DNA of 64,000 nucleotides from an uncultured Ulvibacter sp. (GTDB lineage Bacteria; Bacteroidota; Bacteroidia; Flavobacteriales; Flavobacteriaceae): NCBI GenBank assembly GCA_938041335.1, contig CALIAF010000022.1, positions 35,663 to 99,662 of the forward strand, read 5' to 3'. Shown piece by piece: positions 35,596 to 44,277 of this stretch (position 1 is its first letter; each line of letters starts with the position of its first letter). The notes under the pieces were generated by a model. It saw only the letters and a program-made list of their open reading frames with translations, ran no database searches and was not told where the DNA came from. The position numbers and the translations under genes were made by a program.

Positions 35596-36342
35596 CTAAA
35601 CCTCAAAATCAAGCTTCTTTTTTCTAAGCTCAAAGTTTTGCCCTAAGTATACTTTACGTACCATCTCGTCTGCAGCGAGTTCTTCTGGTTCGCCATGCTT
35701 TAAAATACTGCCTTCAAACATTAAGTAGGTTCTGTCTGTGATGGCTAGTGTTTCTTGCACGTTATGATCGGTAATAAGAATACCAATGTTTTTGTTTTTT
35801 AGTTTTGCTACAATACGCTGTATGTCTTCAACGGCCACAGGATCCACTCCTGCAAAAGGTTCATCTAACAGTATGAAATTAGGGTCTGTAGCTAATGCTC
35901 TAGCAATCTCTGTGCGTCTACGTTCTCCACCACTTAAAAGATCTCCTCTGCTTTTACGAATATGACCTAAACCAAATTCTTCAATTAAAGACTCCATTTT
36001 TGCTTTCTGTGCGGTCTTAGAAAGCTTGGTCATCTGGAGTACGCTTAAAATATTATCTTCTACGCTCAGTTTTCTAAACACAGAAGCTTCTTGTGCGAGG
36101 TAGCCTATGCCGCTTTGTGCACGTTTGTACATAGGGAATTTTGTAATCTCTGTTCCGTCTAGTGTGATGGTACCTCCGTTGGGTTTAATTAAACCAACAA
36201 TCATATAAAAGGAAGTGGTTTTTCCGGCTCCATTAGGACCTAATAGCCCAACAATCTCTCCTTGATTTACTTCTACAGTAATTCCTTTAACGACCTTTCG
36301 GCCTTTGTAGGATTTCATTAAATTTTCTGCTTTGAGTTTCAT
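35596..36342 (-). CDS. lptB: LPS export ABC transporter ATPase LptB
   Basis: Cytoplasmic ATPase powering extraction of lipopolysaccharide from the inner membrane with LptFG. 248 aa, normal length. Walker A GLLGPNGAGKTTSF near residue 32, Q-loop YLAQEASVFRKLSVEDN near 80, signature LLSGGERRRTEIARALA near 136, Walker B FILLDEPFAGVDP near 156 and the switch His in LITDHNVQE near 190. The VFRKLSVEDN segment is typical of LptB. A C-terminal extension (GQNFELRKKKLDFEV) is also common in Bacteroidota LptB. LptF/G/C genes are not in this window. Confidence 0.93.
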   Translation of the reverse strand: MKLKAENLMKSYKGRKVVKGITVEVNQGEIVGLLGPNGAGKTTSFYMIVGLIKPNGGTITLDGTEITKFPMYKRAQSGIGYLAQEASVFRKLSVEDNILSVLQMTKLSKTAQKAKMESLIEEFGLGHIRKSRGDLLSGGERRRTEIARALATDPNFILLDEPFAGVDPVAVEDIQRIVAKLKNKNIGILITDHNVQETLAITDRTYLMFEGSILKHGEPEELAADEMVRKVYLGQNFELRKKKLDFEV

Positions 36343-36423
36343 AGGGATTCTATATTAAGCAATCATTGTTATTTGCCTTAATCTATAACGTTAAAAATAC
36401 CATTAAAATTTCCGAGGTAAAAA

Positions 36424-37260
36424 TTAGGCATTTCGTTTTTCTGCTTTTGCTTGTCTTCTTAAAACGCCTCGACTTATAAAAATGCTCACCTCATATAATA
36501 TAAGTACTGGTACAGCCACTATCACTTGACTTGCAATATCTGGTGGTGTAATTACTGCAGAAAGGATTAAAACAATAACCAAAGCAAATTTTCGATACTT
36601 TCGAAGAAACGCAGGGGTTACTAGTCCAATTTTTGTTAAGAAATAAATAACGATAGGGAGCTGGAACACAATGCCACTTGCTAAAACAGATGCTCGTATT
36701 GTACTTATATAGCTATCTAGATCAAACTCATTTAGTACGGTTTCACTCACTTGATATGACCCTAAAAAGTTTATAGATAATGGTGTAACAATAAAATAGC
36801 CAAAGAGTACTCCTGTAAAAAATAAAAATGAAGCAGCAAGGATAAATCCTCTACTGTTCTTGCGTTCATTCTGGTGTAATCCTGGGCTTATAAATTTGTA
36901 AAACTCGTAAATGATATATGGAAACGCTACAATGATACCGGCTGTTATTGATGTCCATATATGTGCAGAAAACTGACCGGCCATCGTTCTACTTTGTATA
37001 GAAAATGGAAGTTCTTGAAAACAAAAACTATCTAGTCCGATCATTCGGGCTGAGCCGCATAAAAAGCGATAGGTTGGGAAATCTGCGCTTTTAGGCCAGA
37101 AGATAACACCGTCAAAGATAAAGCCCTTTGCAATAAAAGCTGCAATCCCTAAAGCTACTACTGCAATAGTAGACCGTATTAAATGCCATCTTAATTCTTC
37201 TAGATGATCTAGAAATGACATTTCATTTTTTGGTTCTCCTAATTGCGATTCTTTTTTCAT
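36424..37260 (-). CDS. tatC: Twin-arginine translocase subunit TatC
   Basis: Receptor subunit of the Tat pathway that exports folded proteins. The tracked start (37305) lies in kpsF; ATG at 37260, 4 bp after the kpsF stop, gives 278 aa beginning KKESQLGEPKNEMSFLDHLEELRWHLIRS, with the conserved FLDHLEELR signature. Six membrane helices are evident, and the Phe/Pro-rich FPYIIYEFYKFISPGL near residue 115 matches the family. TatA/B genes are not in this window. kpsF-tatC-lptB form one minus-strand operon. Confidence 0.93.
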   Translation of the reverse strand: MKKESQLGEPKNEMSFLDHLEELRWHLIRSTIAVVALGIAAFIAKGFIFDGVIFWPKSADFPTYRFLCGSARMIGLDSFCFQELPFSIQSRTMAGQFSAHIWTSITAGIIVAFPYIIYEFYKFISPGLHQNERKNSRGFILAASFLFFTGVLFGYFIVTPLSINFLGSYQVSETVLNEFDLDSYISTIRASVLASGIVFQLPIVIYFLTKIGLVTPAFLRKYRKFALVIVLILSAVITPPDIASQVIVAVPVLILYEVSIFISRGVLRRQAKAEKRNA

Positions 37261-37264
37261 AAAA

Positions 37265-38230
37265 TTATAAGATGCCTTCTTTTGTGAGATTATGAATATG
37301 AACAATACCTTTATAAATGCCGTCTGTGTGTGCTATTATTTGGGTGATGCCGTTTGCTTCCATCATCGCACTAGCCTCAACCGCCATCGCATTATTGTCT
37401 ATAAGTTTTGGGTTCTTAGACATTATGTCATTTGCAGATAATCCTGCCATGCTATCTACTTTAGTGAGCATTCGCCTTAAATCTCCGTCTGTGATAATGC
37501 CAACTATTTTGCCACCATCAATTACTGCTGTTACGCCAAGCATATTTTTTGAAATCTCTACAATGACTTCTTTCATTGGCGTATTTGGTCTTACTTGGGG
37601 TTGTGCATTTAAACTGGTCAAGTCACTTACTCTTAAATATAGTTGCTTTCCTAATGAGCCACCTGGGTGGTATTTAGCAAAATCTTTACTCGTGAAGCCT
37701 CTGATTTCCAATAAACAAACTGCCAGGGCATCGCCCATTACTAACTGTGCTGTAGTGCTCGTGGTTGGTGCTAAATTATTTGGACAGGCTTCTTTTTCCA
37801 CATAAGCATTTAAGATAAAGTCTGCTTGCTCTCCTAAAAAAGAGGCTGTATTTGAAGTAATCGCAATAATTTTATTTTTTCTGGCTTTGATCAACGGGAC
37901 AAGTACTTTTATCTCTGGGGTATTTCCGCTTTTAGAAATACAAATTACCGTATCATCTTCTTGAATGGTTCCTAAATCTCCGTGAATGGCGTCTGCGGCG
38001 TGCATAAATATCGCTGGTGTACCCGTACTATTTAGGGTAGCAACTATTTTAGTTGCGATATTGGCACTTTTACCAATACCTGTTACAATGACACGTCCAG
38101 AAGATTTTAGAATAGAAAGAACTGCCTGTGCAAAGGACTCATCAACTAGCGTAGCCAGATTCTCAATAGCTTGAGCCTCTGCTAAGATGGTTTGTTTTGC
38201 GTTTTCAATGATAGATTTAAAATCGTTCAC
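37265..38230 (-). CDS. kpsF: Arabinose-5-phosphate isomerase (KpsF/KdsD/GutQ)
   Basis: Converts ribulose-5-phosphate to arabinose-5-phosphate, the first step to Kdo. 321 aa with a SIS domain (about 35-170: VIVTGIGKSANIATKIVATL, the sugar-binding ICISKSGNTPEI) and two C-terminal CBS repeats (about 205-320; AVIDGGKIVGIITDGDLRRML). The full three-domain layout matches KdsD/KpsF. Its product feeds KdsA, encoded at 55.2-56.0 kb. It is transcribed divergently from recQ. Confidence 0.92.
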   Translation of the reverse strand: MNDFKSIIENAKQTILAEAQAIENLATLVDESFAQAVLSILKSSGRVIVTGIGKSANIATKIVATLNSTGTPAIFMHAADAIHGDLGTIQEDDTVICISKSGNTPEIKVLVPLIKARKNKIIAITSNTASFLGEQADFILNAYVEKEACPNNLAPTTSTTAQLVMGDALAVCLLEIRGFTSKDFAKYHPGGSLGKQLYLRVSDLTSLNAQPQVRPNTPMKEVIVEISKNMLGVTAVIDGGKIVGIITDGDLRRMLTKVDSMAGLSANDIMSKNPKLIDNNAMAVEASAMMEANGITQIIAHTDGIYKGIVHIHNLTKEGIL

Positions 38231-38579
38231 AACTCTATTGGTTTATCAGTTTGCTGTAGTTTATAATTTTAGTATATTGAATACGTAAATTATAATCCTA
38301 ATCCTTAATACTTTTAGTATGCAAACTCGTGAAATACAAAATTACGATTGTTGCAAGGTTCATACAACAGTTTAGCCAATTAAAGGTGTTATCTTTAAGA
38401 ACTTGTTTAAATGTATTGTTTGGAACCGAGAATGAAGGCTTTTTTGGACTAATGAAGTGATTTTTAATATGCATAGTATCACAATAGATAGTATAAATTA
38501 TAAAGTTAGGACGAAAAATGCGAAATTTGAAGGTAAAAGAATAGATATAAATGAGTTCTCTTAAAACAAAAAACAACAC
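38231..38579. other. Divergent gap between kpsF and recQ
   Basis: About 350 bp holding the promoters of two divergent genes. I see no clear TAnnTTTG element for either. A minus-strand 93-codon ORF here starts at a GTG and has no recognisable features, so it is not called. Confidence 0.4.
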
Positions 38580-40772
38580 GTGACCAAAGTTGACTTATAC
38601 GCAGCTTTAAAGCAGTACTTTGGATTTTCACAATTCAAAGGATTACAAGAAGAAGTGATACAAAGCATTCTCAAAAAAGAGAACACCTTTGTTATTATGC
38701 CTACTGGAGGAGGAAAATCACTTTGTTATCAGCTACCCGCATTAATGAATGAAGGTACCGCCATTGTAGTTTCTCCCCTAATTGCTTTAATGAAAAATCA
38801 AGTAGATGCCTTGCGAGCAATCTCTTCGGACGAAGGAATAGCGCATGTGCTAAACTCTTCACTTAATAAAACAGAAGTTAGACAAGTAAAAAGCGATATC
38901 GAAAGCGGTATTACCAAGCTATTATATGTCGCGCCAGAATCTTTAACCAAAGATGAGTATGTAGCTTTTTTACAGAACCAGACCATTTCGTTTTTAGCTA
39001 TTGATGAAGCTCATTGTATTAGTGAATGGGGTCACGATTTTAGACCTGAATATAGAAATTTAAAGAGCATTATAGAGCGCATAGGCGATAATATTCCAAT
39101 TATTGGCCTCACAGCAACCGCAACAGAAAAAGTGCAAGAAGATATTCTTAAAAACCTAGGGATGTCTTCTGCAAATACATTTAAAGCCTCGTTTAATCGA
39201 CCTAACTTATACTATGAAGTACGTCCTAAAACAAAAAATGTAGATAGTGACATCACACGTTTTGTAAAAGAATTTGACGGTAAGAGCGGTATTATTTATT
39301 GTTTGAGTCGCAAGCGCGTAGAACAATTAGCACAAATACTTCAAGTAAACGGCATTGATGCTGTACCCTATCACGCGGGCTTAGATGCAAAAACACGTGT
39401 GCGACATCAAGACATGTTTTTAATGGAAAACTGTGATGTTGTAGTGGCTACAATTGCCTTTGGAATGGGTATTGACAAGCCAGATGTGCGGTTTGTGATA
39501 CATAATGACATGCCTAAAAGTATTGAAAGTTATTATCAAGAAACGGGCAGAGCAGGACGCGATGGAGGAGAAGGACATTGCCTAGCGTATTATTCGTATA
39601 AGGATATTGAGAAGCTGGAGAAGTTTATGAGTGGGAAGCCTGTTGCAGAACAAGAGATAGGTCACGCCTTATTGCAAGAGATGGTTGCATTTTCTGAAAC
39701 ATCCATGTCTAGAAGAAAGTTTATTTTACATTATTTTGGGGAAGACTTTGATAATGAAACTGGAGAAGGTGGGCAGATGGATGATAATATGCGCCATCCT
39801 AAAAAGCAAAATGAAGCTAAAGATGATGCAGTGAAAATAATTTCTGTAATCACAAAAACTAATGCACAATACAAGTCACGAGAAGTGGTAAACGTGATAA
39901 CAGGAAGATCAAATGCAATGATAAAATCGCATAGGACCGATCAGCAAGAATTTTTTGGGATTGGCTCAGATAAAGAAGATGTGCACTGGTTAGCCTTATT
40001 GAGACAATTGTTGGTCGCTGGATATTTAAAGAAAGATATTGAGAGTTATGGTGTAGTAAAGGTGACCAAAAGAGGTCGTGAGTTTCTTGCAAACCCTGTA
40101 TCGTTTTTGATGACAGAAGATCACTCTTTTAAACAAGCCAATGATGATACTATTATTGTTGATCAAAAAGGAGGGGCCGTAGCAGATGATAAACTTTTTA
40201 AGTTGTTAAAAGCTGAACGTAAAAAAGTAGCAGAAAAAATGAATCTGCCGCCCTTTGTTATTTTTCAAGATCCATCATTAGATGACATGGCCTTAAAATA
40301 TCCAATTACACTAGAAGAGTTGTCTAATGTTCATGGAGTAGGAGAAGGAAAAGCCAGAAAATATGGTAAAACATTTATTGCCTTAATCTCAAGATATGTA
40401 GATGAAAATGATATTGAGCGTCCTGATGATTTTGTAGTAAAATCTACAGGAAGTAATAGCGCAAATAAATTATACATTATCCAGAATGTAGATAGAAAAC
40501 TCCCTTTAACAGATATTGCGAGCTCTAAAGGACTTGAAATGCCTGGTTTAATAAAAGAAATGGAAGCCATCGTTTATAGTGGTACCAAGCTAAACATTAG
40601 TTATTGGATAGATGATTTATTAGATGAAGATCAACAAGAAGAAATTCACGAGTATTTTTTAGAAGCGGATAACGATGAGATAGAAGCAGCAATGGAAGAA
40701 TTTGACGGCGACTATGATACAGAGGAGTTAAGATTGTTTCGCATAAAGTTTATTAGTGAGGTGGCAAATTAA
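38580..40772 (+). CDS. recQ: ATP-dependent DNA helicase RecQ
   Basis: 3'-5' superfamily 2 helicase for repair and recombination. 730 aa from a GTG start. Motif 0 FGFSQFKGLQEEVIQ near residue 15, motif I MPTGGGKSLCYQLPA near 39, DEAHCISEWGHDFRP near 140, TATATEK near 178 and motif VI YYQETGRAGRDG near 318 are all present. A winged-helix RQC region and an HRDC-like domain (near 580-650: LEELSNVHGVGEGKARKYG) follow. The RQC segment ETSMSRRKFILHYFGEDF lacks the four zinc-binding cysteines of E. coli RecQ, so the zinc site appears to be absent. Confidence 0.93.
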   Translation: MTKVDLYAALKQYFGFSQFKGLQEEVIQSILKKENTFVIMPTGGGKSLCYQLPALMNEGTAIVVSPLIALMKNQVDALRAISSDEGIAHVLNSSLNKTEVRQVKSDIESGITKLLYVAPESLTKDEYVAFLQNQTISFLAIDEAHCISEWGHDFRPEYRNLKSIIERIGDNIPIIGLTATATEKVQEDILKNLGMSSANTFKASFNRPNLYYEVRPKTKNVDSDITRFVKEFDGKSGIIYCLSRKRVEQLAQILQVNGIDAVPYHAGLDAKTRVRHQDMFLMENCDVVVATIAFGMGIDKPDVRFVIHNDMPKSIESYYQETGRAGRDGGEGHCLAYYSYKDIEKLEKFMSGKPVAEQEIGHALLQEMVAFSETSMSRRKFILHYFGEDFDNETGEGGQMDDNMRHPKKQNEAKDDAVKIISVITKTNAQYKSREVVNVITGRSNAMIKSHRTDQQEFFGIGSDKEDVHWLALLRQLLVAGYLKKDIESYGVVKVTKRGREFLANPVSFLMTEDHSFKQANDDTIIVDQKGGAVADDKLFKLLKAERKKVAEKMNLPPFVIFQDPSLDDMALKYPITLEELSNVHGVGEGKARKYGKTFIALISRYVDENDIERPDDFVVKSTGSNSANKLYIIQNVDRKLPLTDIASSKGLEMPGLIKEMEAIVYSGTKLNISYWIDDLLDEDQQEEIHEYFLEADNDEIEAAMEEFDGDYDTEELRLFRIKFISEVAN

Positions 40773-40827
40773 CTTGTTTGTTGCAAGGTGAAAATGAGGT
40801 GTTTTGATTTTAGATGAAAATAGTAGA

Positions 40828-41517
40828 TTACCTTTTTTCTCGTTTCTCAAACCATTCCATCAATACATAAACCGTAAGCAACATCCCTAATGCATACATG
40901 GTATCTTCTATAGGGATAGTAAAAATGCGTACACCCATATTTTCTGTATTATCATACCATACTACTTGATCTTCAATAAATGATCCCGTGAGGACACCAT
41001 TTACCAATAAAAAGGGCAATAAAATAATTAAAAACGTAGGTAAAAATTGCGCTAGTTTTTCTGGCATTTTGTTGTACACAAGTCCTAGTAGTAAAATAGT
41101 GTACCCAAAATTGATCAAGGTATACCATCTGTCATAATAATACCAAAGGCAAATTATCATCGCCGAAATGAGCGTCACATGAATTACAGATGAGCCTAGT
41201 AATGAGAATTTTAAATCTGGAAATAAGTGTGCTAAAGAATGATATGTAAATAAACAAGCATAGGGAATACAAATAAAGAACAACCACTCTTCTATGGGTA
41301 GGTTAAATAACTTGTAGCCTGTAATGTAAGCGTCATTAAAGCCCCAGAATCCTGCATTAGTAAATACAATATCCCAAGAAATATAAAAGGCCATCATAAT
41401 CGCAATGGCAGGAAATAGATATTTCCACTTTTTGTAAAACTGAAGTTTAGGGTGAAAACTAAAAAGAAATGGAATAATAAAAGACCCTATATTAATATAG
41501 AGATATAAATACTTCAT
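40828..41517 (-). CDS. crtY: Lycopene beta-cyclase, CrtYcd fusion type
   Basis: Cyclises the ends of lycopene to beta-carotene in the membrane. 229 aa with six to seven helices made of two repeats of the lycopene-cyclase domain: each carries the P-x-E-(E/D) motif, NLPIEEWLFFICIPYACL near residue 75 and TIPIEDTMYALGMLL near 202. This is the fused CrtYc-CrtYd type found in Bacteroidota and actinobacteria, not the flavin-binding CrtY/CrtL type. Last gene of the crt operon, 3 bp after crtZ. Confidence 0.9.
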   Translation of the reverse strand: MKYLYLYINIGSFIIPFLFSFHPKLQFYKKWKYLFPAIAIMMAFYISWDIVFTNAGFWGFNDAYITGYKLFNLPIEEWLFFICIPYACLFTYHSLAHLFPDLKFSLLGSSVIHVTLISAMIICLWYYYDRWYTLINFGYTILLLGLVYNKMPEKLAQFLPTFLIILLPFLLVNGVLTGSFIEDQVVWYDNTENMGVRIFTIPIEDTMYALGMLLTVYVLMEWFEKREKR

Positions 41518-41520
41518 TAT

Positions 41521-41970
41521 TTATTTTTTAAAGTATTTAAGTGGTGGGACTAACATCCCGAAGCATTCTCCGTCACCTTTACCCAAGTGCTTATGGTGCA
41601 TTTTGTGTGCACGTCTTATCCCTTTTGCATACCAGTTATTAGCATTTCTAAATAGTTTAAAACGCTGGTGTATAAAAATATCGTGTACAAAAAAGTAAGC
41701 GATACCATAGGCAAAAATGCCTAAACCAATAGGCAGTCCAATCCAAACTGCGTAAGAATCCCAAGCAATAAAACAGCCTATACTTACGGCTGCATAAAAG
41801 ATGAAAAAGAAATCATTGCGCTCCCACCAGCTTTTATGATCTTTATGATGATGGTCCTTGTGGAGTTTCCATAAAAATCCGTGCATTACATATTTATGGG
41901 TAAACCACGCCATAAATTCCATAACACAAAAGGTGGTAAAAAAGACAAGCAACCACAAAAAAATATCCAT
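41521..41970 (-). CDS. crtZ: Beta-carotene hydroxylase CrtZ
   Basis: Non-haem di-iron hydroxylase that converts beta-carotene to zeaxanthin. 149 aa with the full set of histidine boxes: HKYVMHG near residue 25, HKDHHHKDH near 38, HDIFIHQR near 95 and HKMHHKH near 117. Four membrane helices lie between them. The gene lies 3 bp from crtB and 3 bp from crtY, so it is translated from the same message. With CrtY it predicts zeaxanthin as the main pigment. Confidence 0.93.
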   Translation of the reverse strand: MDIFLWLLVFFTTFCVMEFMAWFTHKYVMHGFLWKLHKDHHHKDHKSWWERNDFFFIFYAAVSIGCFIAWDSYAVWIGLPIGLGIFAYGIAYFFVHDIFIHQRFKLFRNANNWYAKGIRRAHKMHHKHLGKGDGECFGMLVPPLKYFKK

Positions 41971-41973
41971 AGC

Positions 41974-42816
41974 TTATTTAACTAGTTTTAATTGATACTT
42001 TACATAACTTCTTGTGAGTAATCCAAATTTCTCATAGTTAGGCACTCTAATACGTGTGTTTTTAATTTCCATTGCTGGAGTTTTTTGTAATTTTTTAAGT
42101 AATTTACTATAATATCGATAAGCCATAAAAACACCAAATTTAGCATCTGAAGGTAATAATAAAATACCTTTATATCCTTTTGCAAAATCTTCTTCGATAT
42201 CTTTTATAATAACAGCTTTAGAAGCTTCGTCTAACGCGTTTAAATTTGTGTTAGGGAAATAGGTGCGACTTAGTCCTTCAAAATCATCTTTCAAATCTCG
42301 TAAAAAATTTACTTTCTGAAAAGCAGAACCCAAGGACATGGCAGATTCTTTTAATTCTTCATATTTCCGAAGGTCCCCTTTAACAAAAACTTTAAGGCAC
42401 ATTAGCCCTACTACATCTGCAGAGCCATAGATGTATTGTTTGTATTCTTCTTCTGTTAAGTATTCACTTTTAGTAAGATCTAAGCGCATACTATCCATAA
42501 AAGAATCAATAAGTTCGCGCGCAACACCATATTTGTTTACGGTGTGCTGAAAAGAGTTTAAAATAGGGTTTAAACTTATTTTATGCGCTAAGGCATCGTT
42601 CATGTCCCTTTCAAAATTTGAAAATAATGTAGGCTTGTCATACTCATGAAACGAGTCTACAATCTCATCTGCAAAACGCACAAACCCATATACATTATAT
42701 ATGTCTTGGCGAATAGATGGTGCTAGCATTTTTGTAGCTAAAGAGAATGAAGTGCTATAGGTGTTAGTCACGCTCTTACTACAAATTTCTGATACGGTGT
42801 CAAATAATTCTTTCAA
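41974..42816 (-). CDS. crtB: Phytoene synthase CrtB
   Basis: Joins two geranylgeranyl diphosphates to phytoene, the first committed carotenoid step. 280 aa. The two aspartate-rich Mg-binding motifs are RFADEIVDSF near residue 46 and NFLRDLKDDFEGLSRTYFP near 170. SFSLATKMLAP near 23 and YIYGSADVVGLMCLKVF near 128 are also typical. The start is a TTG immediately after the crtI stop (TAATTG), so expression is probably coupled to crtI. Confidence 0.93.
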   Translation of the reverse strand: MKELFDTVSEICSKSVTNTYSTSFSLATKMLAPSIRQDIYNVYGFVRFADEIVDSFHEYDKPTLFSNFERDMNDALAHKISLNPILNSFQHTVNKYGVARELIDSFMDSMRLDLTKSEYLTEEEYKQYIYGSADVVGLMCLKVFVKGDLRKYEELKESAMSLGSAFQKVNFLRDLKDDFEGLSRTYFPNTNLNALDEASKAVIIKDIEEDFAKGYKGILLLPSDAKFGVFMAYRYYSKLLKKLQKTPAMEIKNTRIRVPNYEKFGLLTRSYVKYQLKLVK

Positions 42817-44277
42817 TTAGCTTGTCTTATCTATGAGTCCAGCAACCAGTTTACCCGAAATTAACGAGGGTGGTACTCCAGGTCCTGGAACAGTTAATTG
42901 TCCAGTGAAAAATAAATTTTTCACTTTTTTGCTTTTTAGTTTTGGTCTTAAAAATGCCGTTTGCAGCAGTGTGTTTGCGAGTCCGTAGGCATTTCCTTTA
43001 TAAGAATTGTATGCTTCTACAAAGTCGTTTACGCAAAAAGATTCTTTAAATATAACGTATTTTTTGACCTCTTGGTTTGTTAATTTTTCAAAACGATCCA
43101 TGATTAATGTAAAATACTTTTCACGTAATTCTGGAGTATCTTCAAGTCCGGGCGCTAAGGGTATTAAAAATATACCTGCTTCTTTACCTTTAGGAGCAGC
43201 AATGTCATCTGTTTTTGAAGGAAAACTGGCATAGAATAAAGGGTTATCTGGCCACTTTGGGTTATCGTAGATGTCCTTTGCGTGTTCGGCAAAATCAACA
43301 TCAAAGAATAGCGTATGATGCTCTACATTTTCTATTTTTTTATCAAACCCTACATAAAATAGGAGTGAAGAAGGAGCGAATGTTCTACTTTCCCAATACT
43401 TTTCTGAATATTGCCGTAGTGCTTCAGGTAACAAAGTTTCGGTATGATGATAATCTGCACCACTTAGAATTATATCCCCATAAACCATATCTGCGTTTGC
43501 AACGATCCCTTTTGCAATATTCCCTTCTGTAATTATTTCTGAAATGTTCTGAGACGTCTTAATAGTCACTCCAAATTCAACGGCTAAGTCACGCATACCC
43601 TCTATTACAGAATACATTCCATCTTTAGGATGAAAGGTGCCTAAGCCAAAATCTGCGTAATTCATAAAACTATAAAAGGAAGGGGTGTCTGAAGGTTTTG
43701 CGCCTAAAAACAAGACTGGAAATTCTAGAATTGCGACTAATCTAGGATTTTTAAATGTTTTTCTGACATCTTTACTGATGGTACTAAAAAACTGTCCAAT
43801 CTTTCTTGCTGTAACTGGAGTAACCAATTCTAAAGGAGAAACTCCGGGTCTGTACACAAGATCTTTAATGGCAATGTTGTAATTATCTTGCGCCTTGTCA
43901 ATAAATTTTTTCAGTTTAATTGAGCTCCCTTTTTCTTCCGCTTCAAAGGCAGCGCATATTTTTTCTAGGGTATCCTCAATGGTGATGTAATCGTTATTTC
44001 CGAAGTAAACAGAATAGGCTGGGCTCAATTTAATAAGCTCGTAATACTCTGAAGGCTTTTTACCAAAATCATTGAAAAATCGCTCAAAAACATCTGGCAT
44101 CCAGTACCAGGTGGGCCCAATGTCAAATGAAAAACCATCACGTTTAAGCTGTCTAGCTCTACCACCTACGGTTTCGTTTTTTTCATAGATAATAACGTCG
44201 TGCCCTTCTTTTGCAAGATAGGTTGCCGCCGCCAGTGCCGAAAAACCGGCACCAATAATCAAGATTTTTTTAGGCAT
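42817..44277 (-). CDS. crtI: Phytoene desaturase CrtI
   Basis: FAD-dependent desaturase that turns phytoene into lycopene. 486 aa. The N-terminal dinucleotide fold is ILIIGAGFSALAAATYLA followed by VGGRARQLKRDGFSFDIGPT. The C-terminal FAD segment NLFFTGQLTVPGPGVPPSLI is the bacterial CrtI signature. The first 8 bp overlap the regulator gene, so the regulator and the pathway genes are on one message. The number of desaturation steps cannot be read from the sequence; lycopene is assumed because a lycopene cyclase follows. Confidence 0.94.
   Translation of the reverse strand: MPKKILIIGAGFSALAAATYLAKEGHDVIIYEKNETVGGRARQLKRDGFSFDIGPTWYWMPDVFERFFNDFGKKPSEYYELIKLSPAYSVYFGNNDYITIEDTLEKICAAFEAEEKGSSIKLKKFIDKAQDNYNIAIKDLVYRPGVSPLELVTPVTARKIGQFFSTISKDVRKTFKNPRLVAILEFPVLFLGAKPSDTPSFYSFMNYADFGLGTFHPKDGMYSVIEGMRDLAVEFGVTIKTSQNISEIITEGNIAKGIVANADMVYGDIILSGADYHHTETLLPEALRQYSEKYWESRTFAPSSLLFYVGFDKKIENVEHHTLFFDVDFAEHAKDIYDNPKWPDNPLFYASFPSKTDDIAAPKGKEAGIFLIPLAPGLEDTPELREKYFTLIMDRFEKLTNQEVKKYVIFKESFCVNDFVEAYNSYKGNAYGLANTLLQTAFLRPKLKSKKVKNLFFTGQLTVPGPGVPPSLISGKLVAGLIDKTS

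Noticed and set aside
36424-37305. Upstream start for tatC as tracked
   Set aside because: The extra 15 residues lie inside kpsF and are not TatC-like; the ATG at 37260 precedes the conserved FLDHLEELR region.
37317-37805. 162-codon plus-strand ORF opposite kpsF
   Set aside because: Shadow of kpsF; the real gene has complete SIS and CBS motifs on the other strand.
38298-38579. 93-codon minus-strand ORF between kpsF and recQ
   Set aside because: GTG start overlapping the recQ start, low-complexity AT-rich translation, no motif; it occupies the region needed for two promoters.
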